64,000 bases of DNA from Chondrosia reniformis (taxonomy: Eukaryota; Porifera; Demospongiae; Chondrillida; Chondrillidae). Below, piece after piece: positions 19,633 through 31,730 of this stretch. The position numbers and the translations under genes are program-made. Under the pieces are notes generated by a model. It saw only the letters and a program-made list of their open reading frames with translations, was not told the origin of the DNA and searched no databases. The stretch's first letter is position 1; every line of letters begins with the position of its first letter. The stretch is taken from NCBI GenBank assembly GCA_947172415.1, contig OX359190.1:62001-126000 (forward strand), written 5' to 3'.

Positions 19633-21176
19633 TGCCTTACAGTTTAATTTTGTGCAGTTAACTTTTATGTTAAATGTGTGTTTCAATCAATATGCATAAA
19701 GTTGTACAAGCACTTTGAGAAAAAATGACAATTCCTTCGGATTTCCTACAGTTAGAAAAGAACGATTTTTTAAGCTTATCATCCAAACAGTAGTTGAGTA
19801 CTTTAATCTTACTAAAGCTTAAATTCGTCTTTACTATAAAGCTTTAAAAATGCTTAAAGTTGTACGTAGGGTGAACTACATTCGATAAAGAATCTACATT
19901 AGCTGTAAACTTGAACGTTCCCGTTCAAAAAATGCTTAACAATTTGAAACTTTTACCAAGTCAGTAATCGCTTTAGCTGTTAAACGACAAAATATCCTCA
20001 GGAATAGCGTAATAACTACTTTTCAACTTCGCGCCAGGAAAGTGGTCTTTAGGACATAACGGGTTTACGAAAAATCGATAAAAGGTTAATACTGAGGTGG
20101 TCGTTAAGCGAGGTTCCACTTTACTAGAAATACAGTCAGTCTCCATATGCCTGTACATATTCAATTACACTTTGGTTCCACTGGCCATTGACGCTTCCTA
20201 TAGCCAGAATAGCCAGAATATATTTAATACTCTCCTTTTTGAATAGTTGAAAGATACAATGAAGGAAACAAACTATTTTACCCCAATTACCATGTCAATA
20301 GCTGGCTGATGTAGCTAGATCTCTCTACCTGTCAGCACCTGTTGTCTTAAATTGCATTTGTGAAAGCTTCAAAGTTAGAAGATATATCCAAAGTATGTGC
20401 AATATTATAGATCGCCTAAGTATACCTAGATTTAAAAGTAAAAATTCCTGGATATTGATCAAACTTACTCAGACTGCTGCGGCGTCAAAAAGTTTAAGGT
20501 TTAATTAAAAATGAATTATATCAATAAAACTTCATTATAATGTAGATTGGAGAAAAAGCTCACAAATTCTTTATCATTCGAAAAATTTGCCTCATTGAAG
20601 AGGAAAAAGGTACATACGATACATCCTGTCATGATTGCCTGTTTTAGATTTTTGGCTGGCACGGTAAGCTTGGATGGACAGCATAAAGGGTACAAAACCT
20701 AACTGATATTCACAAACAGAAGACAAAAATATTTTGGAAGGTATGATTATAAAAATGGTATATTTAAGTAACCATCCTGTAGCTGGTAATATGTAGAGTA
20801 TTCAAGGTTTTACTATATCAAATGCTATGGTCATCATACGTACATGCATTATCCATGCAATCTCTGCCTTGTGGGATGGAGCCAATAAAGGTCTCATTAG
20901 CCATGGTGATCAACATCATGTCCGTTTCCTATTGAATTTTGGCAAATTGACTTCTTCAAAGTGGCAGAGCATTTTTAAGGTGAGACAACGTCACATCCGC
21001 ATGCGCTTACGTCATGAAATAAGGCCGATATGAATAAAATTGCGCATGCGTACAAAGGCAATAAAAATGTGCGAGATTCGTACGTTCTTGTTTGGAGATA
21101 TTTTAGAAAGAAAGGAATTGTTCAGGTTTGAGGGTATTTCATCCAATCATGATTCAGAAGTAATTCGAAAGTAAAG
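19633..21176. other. Non-coding part of segmental duplication B
   Basis: Equivalent to 12254-13742. Open stretches on both strands are conserved with copy A but not recognised. Confidence 0.35.
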
Positions 21177-21315
21177 GGGTGGGGCAGTACACAGAAGGGT
21201 GGGGCAGTTCACAGAGGGATGGGGCAGTTCACAGAAGGGTGTGGCAGTTAACTGAGGGGTGTGGCAGTTCACTGAGGGGTGGGGCAGTTCAGAGAAGGGT
21301 TGGGGCAGTTCACAG
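21177..21315 (+). repeat. 20-bp minisatellite, degenerate (about 7 units)
   Basis: GGGGCAGTTCACAGA-type units with CTGAGG and extra-G variants, at the same position relative to the duplication as the array at 13743. Confidence 0.85.
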
Positions 21316-21955
21316 CCCTATTAATTGGAATGAGTGCTTAGGGTTAGATGTTTGTTGAATATATTAACTTATTACGACGATGGGGCAGTACACAGAAGTT
21401 AAATTATACAACTTTCCATTTCCATGAAATGAAATTCTAACATATGAATGGTACAGCGTATGACAATGGTTGGATGCAAATAACATGTTTTGGTAGGATT
21501 TGTGTCTGAGCCTGCACTAATTGAATAGAAATTTCTTTGACAATTACAATGCCTTCGATCTACGTATTACATCTGATGGTAAGCATGCACCAGGGTATAC
21601 TTATATTGGTATCATGTATACATAGACAATCATTATATTTAATTTATTACAATTATTATGCAATCCACAATGTCTGACCATAATCCTTTTTATAACCAAA
21701 TATGAGGCAAAATCACAACCACATTAAATCTTGAAGAGGTACCAACCAACAAATGAGTGCCTTCATTGCTATGAGGCACTTTTTCCTTCAATTAACTGAG
21801 GGCCTTTCAATTAGAATATGATAATTATAGGACAACTTAGGGACAAAGAAGAAGAAATTTAGAAGCAACAGTCTTGATTAGTCACTTAAATATTTTATTA
21901 GAAACCAGGTCACATGAGAGGTTTTACAGTCAGCTGTGCTCTCTAACAGTGTTTG
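21316..21955. other. Gap, start of third partial duplication
   Basis: Up to about 21,725 no feature is recognised apart from an isolated CACCAGGGTATAC stretch shared with 23.14 kb. From about 21,730 it matches 10.96 kb onward. Confidence 0.4.
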
Positions 21956-22162
21956 ATGCCAGTCTCACCAAGATATCACAGAAGTAAGCTTACAGTTCTA
22001 CAGCGAGAGCTGACAGAATTGCAATCATTGAAAGACATGATAGATGACAGGGATTACTCAGAAACCGAAGTCTATATGTGCCTATTGACATTAATTGCCA
22101 AGAGCACGTACATAACCTGCCCTAAAATTAAATTCTTAGCAGACTTATATAGCTATACATGA
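21956..22162 (+). CDS. Small conserved ORF, copy C
   Basis: Third copy of the 68-codon frame (MPVSPRYHRSKLTVLQREL), with His to Tyr. Open throughout. Confidence 0.35.
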   Translation: MPVSPRYHRSKLTVLQRELTELQSLKDMIDDRDYSETEVYMCLLTLIAKSTYITCPKIKFLADLYSYT

Positions 22163-22224
22163 TTAAGTATGATTAGCCCCTCCGTAAGGCCTCCTCTAAT
22201 AATATAATATTTATACATATATTT

Positions 22225-22642
22225 ATGTCATACAAATATAGACAAATCATTAAGGAAGAACTAGGCATTGGCAGTACCTCTACTTATGCAAAATGTACAA
22301 AAGTACCCCAGCAGTTAATTAAGAAGCACAGATTAAAACGGAAACCTGATTTCTTCAAACAGAAAAAAATTTGTATACTATTATTTAACAACTGTGGTCG
22401 ACTATTTGAAACTATGGCGAAAGTGAATTCTCTGTTAGAATGGGCCAGGCACACCTCAGGGTACACCAACCTGCCACAAAGCTTGATAATGACCAGAAAA
22501 AAGAGGTCATTAAAAAGTTAAAACTGGTATTGACCAAATGGCCAAGAAAGGAAGAGAGATTCAATTTGAGGCAGACCATAGGAAGGCTGCATTAGACGAA
22601 TCTCTGGAAGAAAATAAAAAAGTAAGGAACCTCATTTCATGA
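22225..22642 (+). pseudogene. Basic exon and frameshifted coil exon, copy C
   Basis: MSYKYRQIIKEELGIGS continuing through KHRLKRKPDFFKQKK to NLPQSL. The coil frame has the same one-base deletion as copies A and B. A TATAG acceptor just before QIIKEEL is kept. Confidence 0.5.
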
Positions 22643-23515
22643 CAAATGAAAAATGAAGAAAGCCAAACAGCAAACCAGTCTGCTACAAAAGCAGAAAAAA
22701 CAAAGTACGTACGTAAAGCATGTTTATTAGCTAAAACCTTTATGGCTAACACTGCAAGGCAGCCCTAAAACGCCATAAAACTATGAAACAATAGTATTAA
22801 ATGTCGCAATTTAGAAAAGCAAGATTTAGTCAATATAGAAGAACATTATCTATTGAGGTTGTTATACAAAATTGTATATTATTGTCATCCAAAAATATAT
22901 ATGTCAACATAACTATATATATTATCCATGCATTCTCTGTCCTTATTAGCTCGAGAAAACGACACCTCTCAGCTTCAAGTTGCCAAGAAAAAACTAGTGA
23001 TGCTCGATCATTAAACGATGAGGCTGAAACCCTGAGGGTAAAGTTCCTTGAAATGGAACGCAAAAGTTCTGGAAAAAAATTTGGTGTAGGTTTCTGAAGT
23101 GGCAAATTACATTATAATTACATCTGATGGTAAGCATGCACCAGGGTATACTTATATTGGTATCATGTATATATATACAATCATTATATATAATTTATTA
23201 CAATTATTATGCAATCCACAATGTCTGGCAAAATCACAACCACATTAAATCCCAATATACATATACATATATGTACATTATTCCTCTTATATTGCAGTTT
23301 GGAGAAAAAGCTAACAAATACATCTTCACTAGCTGAAGAATTTGCTTTGTCAACAAGGAATAAGATACATAAGATACATCCTATCATGATTGCCTGTCAA
23401 CAATGTAAGCTTTCCAGAAGTAACTGCAGTTACCTAATCTTGCACAGTATCGTACTGCAGCCGGGTCACTTCGTGAACAATGACCTTGAACAGCTCTGCT
23501 TACAACTTTAGTTTT
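22643..23515 (+). pseudogene. Decayed coil, finger and Cys-motif cassettes
   Basis: 22715-22795 is a finger remnant (KAALKRHKTMKQ-like, then stop). 22970-23070 is a coil exon with an early stop (LQVAKKKLVMLDH then TAA). 23298-23362 is a coil fragment (LEKKLTNTSSLAEEFALST) after TTGCAG. 23390-23511 is the CQQCKLSRSNCSY / PGHFVNNDLEQLCLQL cassette. None forms a complete gene. Confidence 0.4.
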
Positions 23516-24753
23516 TCTGTATTTACTCTTTAAAAAATTGAAATTTAGTGGTTGGTTGGCTGTCTGCCTTGCCTCGTCAAATCAGGAAGTATCAGTTTCT
23601 TTTTCAATCAATTCGAACAGACCATCACCAAATAAACTTTACACTTCAATTATACCATGGCAAAACATATTACAGCATCACCGAACATCATCACACCTAC
23701 TAATGTAAAATGTCTGCTGCCGCGATAGTGGACTAACTATCTGAATATTCCTTGGTAAAATTCAGTCCTACAAACACTGTAAAAAGACTACTCGGCTTGT
23801 AGAAAGTCGCTTAACCTTCAGCCAGTACCCCTTAATTTGAAGTGTACCTAAATTCTCATTTTGATTTTTAAATTTCTGCTGTAAAGACAAAAACCGGAGC
23901 AGAGTGGGTACTAACCATTATGTCATTATATTATATTGTTATATGGCGTGTTAAGGCCGCCTTACAATACTTTCCAAAAAACAAACTTCTGTACAAAACA
24001 CAAACACATTTTTGGCTGGCACGGTAAGCTTGGATGGACTGCATAAAAGGTACAGAACCTAACTGATATTCACAAAGAGACGACAAGAATATTTTTGAAG
24101 GTATATGCATAAATGTAAATCTAAAAAAGTTTTGATATAGGTAATTCACAGTTACTACATAGGATATTTGGTGTGGCATGTAGTATATATCACTTGTTCC
24201 ATGGCAGTTTGGTTAGATTTTGCTGAGAAAATCTATAAATGTACATCTTTGTGCAGTATATAGTTCGTGTTTGAGATGCCTTTAAAGTTTTTATGTAAGT
24301 ATTAAAATAATTTATATAATATAAAAATGTAATAGTACTGTATATAGCGCTAAGTCATTAAAATTGTTTCTAGCAAACTTAACTGTTATTATTGTTTAAG
24401 TTGTACTGTGTGGTTCTACATATACCATAGCAACTGTGAGAAAATATATGACATAAACAACCCAGATAAGACTGTCCTATATTATATAAATAAAGGTCTG
24501 TTCAGTTAAGTGATAAATTGTTGTGCAGGCGTAATTGTGCTACCTACGCATACAACTAGAATTGTATACGTACGTCTTTATTTCTGGCCTAATAGTCTTC
24601 AATAGAGTAGCTACAGTTTCATAGTACAGAGTACAATATGCATATACACATGTACAGTATAGCAACATTTCAAGGGTTTTAATATTCAATTTATGTACAT
24701 CAGTGTGATTAATTATTTAAACACACTGTCTCCGCTCTTATGTCTCTCATCAG
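23516..24753. other. AT-rich gap with an inverted finger remnant
   Basis: The minus strand at about 23931-23985 reads FFGKYCKAALTRHITI, a zinc-finger half in reverse orientation. The TTTTTGGCTGGCACGGTAAG motif near 24,010 recurs at 13.21 and 20.65 kb. No complete gene is seen. Confidence 0.4.
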
Positions 24754-24927
24754 GTCATGTCGGTTGCAGAAATCACGGAAGAAATTGAAGCCGAGTTTTC
24801 GAAACTGATTGGTGAGTGCATGCACTTTATACATACATATAGACATATGGCTCTTATGTCTCTCATCAGGTCATGTCGGTTGCCAATATCTCTGAGGAAG
24901 TTGAAGCTGAATTTTCGAAAGTGATTG
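24754..24927 (+). CDS. Tandemly duplicated candidate first exon
   Basis: Two near-identical exons, 24754-24811 and 24870-24927, each after CTCTCATCAG and before gtgagtgcat. They read MSVAEITEEIEAEFSKLIG and MSVANISEEVEAEFSKVIG with the ATG four bases into the exon. The GTC before the ATG and the acceptor suggest internal or 5'-UTR-spliced first exons that may be alternatives. The differences are mostly conservative, which fits translation. They probably open another member of the coiled-coil family. Confidence 0.5.
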
Positions 24928-25083
24928 GTGAGTGCATGAAAAATCTAATATACCATTTTCCTACATGCTATATGCCTATTCTGTACATATGGCATACATA
25001 ATGAAAATAATAATTAATAGTATATATGGTCCTTGGCTTTATAATATGTCATTTGTTTCTTTGATTGTATTTATGTAACCATG

Positions 25084-25215
25084 GTGATGAATGCCCTAAC
25101 AAATTATGGAAAGACTTTAGACAAGGAGGACCAACAAAAACAATTACACGAGATGACCAAAGTGTTAAAACTGCTGAAAGAAAAGAAAGTGTAGAAGAAG
25201 GAAAGTTGCTGAAGA
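25084..25215 (+). CDS. Coiled-coil exon with frame break
   Basis: Reads MNALTNYGKTLDKEDQQKQL then HEMTKVLKLLKEKK before a TAG; a second frame continues SVEEGKLLKR to a gtacca donor. Downstream of the duplicated first exon and probably of the same family. The frame break may mean decay or an unseen splice. Confidence 0.35.
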
Positions 25216-26711
25216 GGTACCAATCATTAGCTTAATAGATGTACTTGTGTAAAGAATTTTCAAAATCAGGTTACCAGAGATATAAATGTATTTTATCTGG
25301 TTTAAAACATTATTAGTATTATATTACATAAAGTGAGAAAAACTAAATTCACTGCATTAACAATAAATTATCTTACGAGTGCAACCTATAATGATTGGAT
25401 GGATACTGCCAATTTTCTTGTTCAGAGGATGATTTGATTAGAGTATTAGTTTCATTAATATTGGTTAACTTTGCAAAAGTGAGTGAGTCTGAAAGAGGCA
25501 GTTTAGTGGCAGCAGTCGCTAGTTCAGTAAACTTCTACTGCAATATATAACATGGATTCACTTAATGCATGACACCAGGTAATTTCATGATGGAAAGGCA
25601 CAAATCACGTCCAAACTTATATTAAAAGAAAACAGATTAAAAGTTATCTGGTACAAGTTTCCTGGCCTAGGAGTCACAGTTGGACATGATCAATTCTTAA
25701 CTTCACATAACACTTAAGCTATTTCTCTTATAGTCTTCAAAAAGTTTCAATGAAATCAGTAAATATTTGTAAGATGCCCTTTGTGAATGGGAAATCAAAC
25801 AATTGGCCGACTATGGATGCTCCAAATGCCCTCTTTCTATGCACATGCTATATACTGTGCTGGTTGCAAGTTACCCTAAAAACAAGTAGTAAGGGGGGTT
25901 TGAGGACGTCTACAACGAGTACTTGTGTATTAACAACCTAATCAAGTACTTCTGTATTAACAACCTAATCGAGTACTTGTGTATTAACAACCTAATCGAA
26001 ATGCACGAACGTGTCGTTTTTCGATTGCACAAAAACAATCTTATATATCCATAATCATACATTCACATTACTTTTAGCCTGAAAACTGGAGAAGTCACTA
26101 CATATTCTGGAATACCTATATAATTAGTTGTGAAATAAAGACACCATAGGCTGGGGTATTAGGAATATTACTATGTAAATGGGGGAAAGTTACTATATCA
26201 AAGTTAAAATCTTCTCGGTTATATCTTAGTCTAAAAAGGGGGATTTCCTAGGGCTGGTATTTGTCTTTTAAAGAATAAGTTCCTTGGGGTAAATGTCACT
26301 AATTGACAGTTTAAAGTTGTTTTATTGATACACAAAAGGTCATCAATATAGCCACAAGTATTCGTAATTTAACAGCTAGGGTGATTTACCTTTAACTAAA
26401 GTTAAGTTTCGTAAACTCATACTCTAGGCAAACAGAAAATGATTAGCAACTACAGGGGCACAGTCAGTAGGGATATCTACTCTTTGCTTAAATACAGAAC
26501 TGTCAACACAAACATAAATGTTATCAAGGTCACTAAAGAGCTCTACCAAATGATCAGCAGCGACTCCTTCTATTGCAGAGACTGTTGGACCAAAAGGCTA
26601 ACAGATTTCAAAGTATTGGGATTTCCTATAGCACTATGAAAACAAAAGTACTACCAACTGAGTGACACTGTATACACATTACACAATCAGTCAATCTAAG
26701 GCCAAATACAT
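25216..26711. other. Gap with dispersed repeats
   Basis: 25785-26070 is a second copy of the 7335-7550 repeat, in which a 35-base segment (ACTTGTGTATTAACAACC plus flank) is triplicated. 26430-26540 resembles the start of the 29.18-29.27 kb unit. A short finger remnant (GYQRYKCILSG) lies near 25,270. No gene is recognised. Confidence 0.4.
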
Positions 26712-26815
26712 TACCTTGATCTCGCTAACACCTTACCTTGATCTCGCTAACACCTTACCTTGATCTCGCTAACGCCTTACCTTGATCTTGCTAACACCTT
26801 ACCTTGATCTCGCTT
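26712..26815. repeat. 22-bp minisatellite (about 5 units)
   Basis: Units begin CTTACCTTGATCTCGCTAAC. Followed by a TTACG/CGCTTACG-rich low-complexity stretch to about 26,910. Confidence 0.85.
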
Positions 26816-26977
26816 CTACTCTACCCGTTGGATCGTAAAACTGCTTACGTTCCGTTAACGATTCCGCTTACGCCTTCGCACTCGCTTACGCCTCTTTCCG
26901 TTTCCGCTTTCGTAATATGTACTATATATTAAACAAACATCTAACACTAACCTCTCAGCTTGCTCCAAAGCTCTAAC

Positions 26978-27087
26978 ACTGAAGCCAAATAAGTGAGGGT
27001 TCTCTTTGAAGACACTCTTCAAAATAGTGCTCTTCCCTGATCCTGATGGTCCGCAAATCACAAGAGGTCTTGGGAGCTCAACCTCTA
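26978..27087 (-). pseudogene. Guanylate kinase P-loop exon fragment, copy 1
   Basis: The minus strand reads [20 protein letters not shown] then [15 protein letters not shown], the N-terminal exon of guanylate kinase with its Walker A loop GPSGSGKS. It has an acceptor-like TTGTAG before it and a GTTAGAG donor-like site after FGFS. No other guanylate kinase exons are near. Immediately 5' on the same strand lies a histone H3 fragment. The pair recurs three more times, so this is a repeat component, not a gene. Confidence 0.75.
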
Positions 27088-27109
27088 CAAGATCACACAA
27101 AAAGAGTTA

Positions 27110-27376
<267 letters not shown>

Positions 27377-27449
27377 CTACTTCTGAATCACGTTTGGATG
27401 AAACACCAAACCTCAACCCTAAAATGGTAAAAGATTAATTGATGCTGAA

Positions 27450-29177
27450 AGGGGTGGGGCAGTACACAGAGGGGTGTGGCAGTACACAGAAGTGTGTGAC
27501 AGTTCACAGAGGGGTGGGGCAGTTCAGAGAGGGGTGGGGCAGTTCAGAGAGGGGTGGGGCAGTTCACAGAGGGGTGGGGCAGTACACAGAAGGGTGGGGC
27601 AGTTCAGAGAGGGGTGGGGCAGTACACAGAAGGGTGGGGCAGCTCACAGAGGGGTGGGGCAGTTCAGAGAGGGGTGGGGCAGTCCACAGAAGTGTGTGGC
27701 AGTTCAGAGAGGGATGCGGCAGTACACAGAGGGGTGGGGCAGTACACAGAAGGGTGTGGCAGTTCACAGAAGGGTGGGGCAGTTCACAGAAGGGTGTGGC
27801 AGTTCACAGAAGGGTGTGGCAGTACACAGAAGGGTGCGGCAGTACACAGAAGGGTGTGCAAGTTCATAGAAGGGTGGGGCAGTTCACAGAAGGGTGGGGC
27901 AGTTCACAGAAGGGTGGGGCAGTTCACAGAAGTGTGTGGCAGTACACAGAAGTGTGTGGCAGTTCACAGAGGGGTGGGGCAGTACACAGAGGGGTGGGGC
28001 AGTTCACAGAAGTGTGTGGCAGTTCACAGAAGTGTGTGGCAGTTCACAGAAGTGTGTGGCAGTACACAGAAGTGTGTGGCAGTTCACAGAGGGGTGGGGC
28101 AGTACACAGAGGGGTGGGGCAGTACACAGAGGGGTGGGGCAGTACACAGAAGTGTGTGACAGTTCACAGAGGGGTGGGGCAGTTCAGAGAGGGGTGGGGC
28201 AGTTCAGAGAGGGGTGGGGCAGTTCAGAGAGGGGTGGGGCAGTACACAGAGGGGTGGGGCAGTAGACAGAAGGGTGGGGCAGTACACAGAGGAGTGGGGC
28301 AGTTCACAGAGGGGTGGGGTAGTACACAGAAGTGTGTGACAGTTCACAGAGGGGTGGGGCAGTTCAGAGAGGGGTGGGGCAGTTCAGAGAGGGGTGGGGC
28401 AGTTCAGAGAGGGGTGGGGCAGTACACAGAGGGGTGGGGCAGTAGACAGAAGGGTGGGGCAGTACACAGAGGAGTGGGGCAGTTCACAGAGGGGTGGGGT
28501 AGTACACAGAGGGGTGGGGCAGTACACAGAAGTGTGTGGCAGTTCACAGAAGTGTGTGGCAGTTCACAGAGGGGTGGGGCAGTACACAGAGGGGTGGGGC
28601 AGTACACAGAGGGGTGTGGCAGTTCACAGAAGTGTGTGACAGTTCACAGAGGGGTGGGGCAGTACACAGAGGGGTGGGGCAGTACACAGAGGGGTGTGGC
28701 AGTTCACAGAAGTGTGTGACAGTTCACAGAGGGGTGGGGCAGTTCAGAGAGGGGTGGGGCAGTTCAGAGAGGGGTGTGGCAGTACACAGAGGGGTGGGGC
28801 AGTACACAGAGGGGTGGGGCAGTACACAGAAGTGTGTGGCAGTTCACAGAAGTGTGTGGCAGTTCACAGAGGGGTGGGGCAGTACACAGAGGGGTGGGGC
28901 AGTACACAGAGGGGTGTGGCAGTACACAGAAGTGTGTGACAGTTCACAGAGGGGTGGGGTAGTTCAGAGAGGGGTGGGGCAGTTCAGAGAGGGGTGGGGC
29001 AGTTCAGAGAGGGGTGGGGCAGTACACAGAGGGGTGGGGCAGTAGACAGAAGGGTGGGGCAGTACACAGAGGAGTGGGGCAGTTCACAGAGGGGTGGGGT
29101 AGTACACAGAGGGGTGGGGCAGTACACAGAGGGGTGGGGCAGTACACAGAGGAGTGGGGCAGTTCAGAGGGGTGTGA
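27450..29177 (+). repeat. Large 20-bp minisatellite array (about 86 units) with higher-order repeats
   Basis: Units alternate between GGGGTGGGGCAGTACACAGA and AGTGTGTGGCAGTTCACAGA types plus minor variants. A nine-unit (180-base) pattern at 28141-28320 is repeated exactly at 28321-28500 and nearly at 28921-29100. Frames stay open because the units lack stops in these phases; I do not treat the long open frames as genes. Confidence 0.9.
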
Positions 29178-29274
29178 TTAGCAACTACAGGGGCACAGTC
29201 AGTAGGGATAGTTGCTTAAATACAGAACTGTCAACACATACATAAATGTTGTCAAGATCATTAAAGAGCTCTAC

Positions 29275-29465
29275 ATGGATGAATGGATGGATTAGTGGGA
29301 GGATGGATGGATGGGTTGGAGGATGGATAGAGGAGTGGGAGGATGAATGAATGGATTAATACATGAGTGGATGGATGGGTGGATGGATAACTGAGTGAGT
29401 GGATGGATGGATGAATGAATGGATAAGTGGGTGGAGGAGTGGGAGGATGGTGGGTGGGTTAACGG
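29275..29465. repeat. GGAT/GAATG simple repeat, copy 1
   Basis: Runs of GGATGGATGG, GATGAATGAATGG and GGGAGGATGG. Low complexity; no coding signal. Confidence 0.85.
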
Positions 29466-29527
29466 ATGCATTCACTAACATTCCTATTCCTAGGCCTTTC
29501 CCTCTCAGCTTGCTCCAAAGCTCTAAC

Positions 29528-29637
29528 ACTGAAGCCAAATAAGTGAGGATTCTCTTTGAAGACACTCTTCAAAATAGTGCTCTTCCCTGATCCTGATGGT
29601 CCACAAATCACAAGAGGTCTTGGGAGCTCAACCTCTA
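29528..29637 (-). pseudogene. Guanylate kinase P-loop exon fragment, copy 2
   Basis: Same as copy 1 at an offset of 2,550 bases, with Walker A GPSGSGKS intact. Confidence 0.75.
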
Positions 29638-29659
29638 CAAGATCACACAAAAAGAGTTA

Positions 29660-29926
<267 letters not shown>

Positions 29927-29998
29927 CTACTTCTGAATCACGTTTGGATGAAACACCAAACCTCAACCCTAAAATGGTAAAAGATTAATTGATGCTGA

Positions 29999-30265
29999 AA
30001 GGGGTGGGGCAGTACACAGAGGGGTGTGGCAGTACACAGAAGTGTGTGACAGTTCACAGAGGGGTGGGGCAGTTCAGAGAGGGGTGGGGCAGTTCAGAGA
30101 GGGGTGGGGCAGTACACAGAGGGGTGGGGCAGTAGACAGAAGGGTGGGGCAGTACACAGAGGAGTGGGGCAGTTCACAGAGGGGTGGGGTAGTACACAGA
30201 GGGGTGGGGCAGTACACAGAGGGGTGGGGCAGTACACAGAGGAGTGGGGCAGTTCAGAGGGGTGT
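29999..30265 (+). repeat. 20-bp minisatellite within the duplicated unit
   Basis: About 13 units, starting right after GATGCTGAAA as the other large arrays do. Confidence 0.9.
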
Positions 30266-30364
30266 GATTAGCAACTACAGGGGCACAGTCAGTAGGGATA
30301 GTTGCTTAAATACAGAACTGTCAACACATACATAAATGTTGTCAAGATCATTAAAGAGCTCTAC

Positions 30365-30555
30365 ATGGATGAATGGATGGATTAGTGGGAGGATGGATGG
30401 ATGAGTTGGAGGATGGACAGAGGAGTGGGAGGATGAATGAATGGATTAATACATGAGTGGATGGATGGGTGGATGGATAACTGAGTGAGTGGATGGATGG
30501 ATGAATGAATGGATAAGTGGGTGGAGGAGTGGGAGGATGGTGGGTGGGTTAACGG
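30365..30555. repeat. GGAT/GAATG simple repeat, copy 2
   Basis: Offset 1,090 from copy 1 with two or three base differences. Confidence 0.85.
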
Positions 30556-30617
30556 ATGCATTCACTAACATTCCTATTCCTAGGCCTTTCCCTCTCAGCT
30601 TGCTCCAAAGCTCTAAC

Positions 30618-30727
30618 ACTGAAGCCAAATAAGTGAGGATTCTCTTTGAAGACACTCTTCAAAATAGTGCTCTTCCCTGATCCTGATGGTCCACAAATCA
30701 CAAGAGGTCTTGGGAGCTCAACCTCTA
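30618..30727 (-). pseudogene. Guanylate kinase P-loop exon fragment, copy 3
   Basis: Offset 1,090 from copy 2; identical reading. Confidence 0.75.
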
Positions 30728-30749
30728 CAAGATCACACAAAAAGAGTTA

Positions 30750-31022
<273 letters not shown>

Positions 31023-31085
31023 TTAGAACTTGTTTTTCTTTCAAACCTCAACCCTAAAATGGTTAAAAAGATGAATTGATGCTGA

Positions 31086-31226
31086 AAGGGGTGGGGCAGT
31101 ACACAGAGGGGTGGGGCAGTACACAAAGGGGTGGGGCAGTACACAAAGGGGTGGGGCAGTACACAAAGGGGTGGGACAGTACACAAAGGGGTGGGGCAGT
31201 ACACAGAGGGGTGGGGCAGTACACAT
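31086..31226 (+). repeat. 20-bp minisatellite (about 7 units)
   Basis: Units with ACACAAAGG variants. It begins after GATGCTGAAA and ends in CACATATGCCTCAACATC, the same right junction as the array at 13.88 kb. Confidence 0.9.
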
Positions 31227-31613
31227 ATGCCTCAACATCATTCAGATCTCAGCTCTATCATGACACAATTGCTGTCGTTGATTCAATGTCAGGTTAGGTG
31301 GCAATAAGATAAATAGGTTGGAGGTATAGTGCATACCAATTATTGTAGAATTTATTTTTAATATATTCAAAGAGGCACTTCTACAAGCAGGAGTGTGACA
31401 AGTGTGACAAGTGCTATGACATTCCTTTGCTAAAATCACTGCTATACTTAGCTATACTTGGGTTGACATCTCTATCTCGATTTGACTCCCTAACGACTGG
31501 ATCATAAAGCCTCGCTTCCGCTTCTACTACGCTCGGTAATAAGTGCAATATTCAACAAATAGTATCGAATACTCTCTTCGCTTCATAGGAAAATATATCT
31601 AACTGACACTCAC

Positions 31614-31730
31614 TTGACTAATATATTGATAAGCCTCATTCTCCAGACCAATTCTCAGCTGCCAGAGCTCCTTGCAGGAATATTCTGAGGGAGATCTCCG
31701 GAATGACATCGTTAAGTGTCAGTATAGTCC
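31614..31730 (-). pseudogene. VPS35: VPS35 exon fragment, frameshifted
   Basis: The minus strand reads ILTLNDVIPEISLRIFLQGA then LAAE and, after a one-base frame change, IGLENEAYQYISQ before a gtgagt donor. This matches the VPS35 region around [20 protein letters not shown] (retromer core subunit, endosome-to-Golgi sorting). One extra A (GAGAATTGG) breaks the frame. It is fused upstream to a DYNC2I1-like exon start rather than to another VPS35 exon, so it is a chimeric remnant. Confidence 0.55.

Larger units (their letters stand above)
18226..21160 (+). repeat. Segmental duplication, copy B
   Basis: Copy of 10878-13720. It includes the small ORF (18536), the basic/coil exons (18819-19199), the minus-strand ORF (19225-19632) with extra repeats, and the coil fragment at about 20,545. 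The right end differs: the following 20-bp array is more degenerate than in copy A. Confidence 0.9.

Noticed and set aside
26978-27087. Working guanylate kinase gene
   Set aside because: Only the P-loop exon is present; lid and GMP-binding exons are absent nearby and the exon is repeated as part of a composite unit.
27439-28719. A 426-residue open frame and several shorter ones across the 20-bp array
   Set aside because: They arise because the 20-base unit lacks stops in these phases; three units make 60 bases, so long frames are automatic on the plus strand. No start context, splice site or homology.
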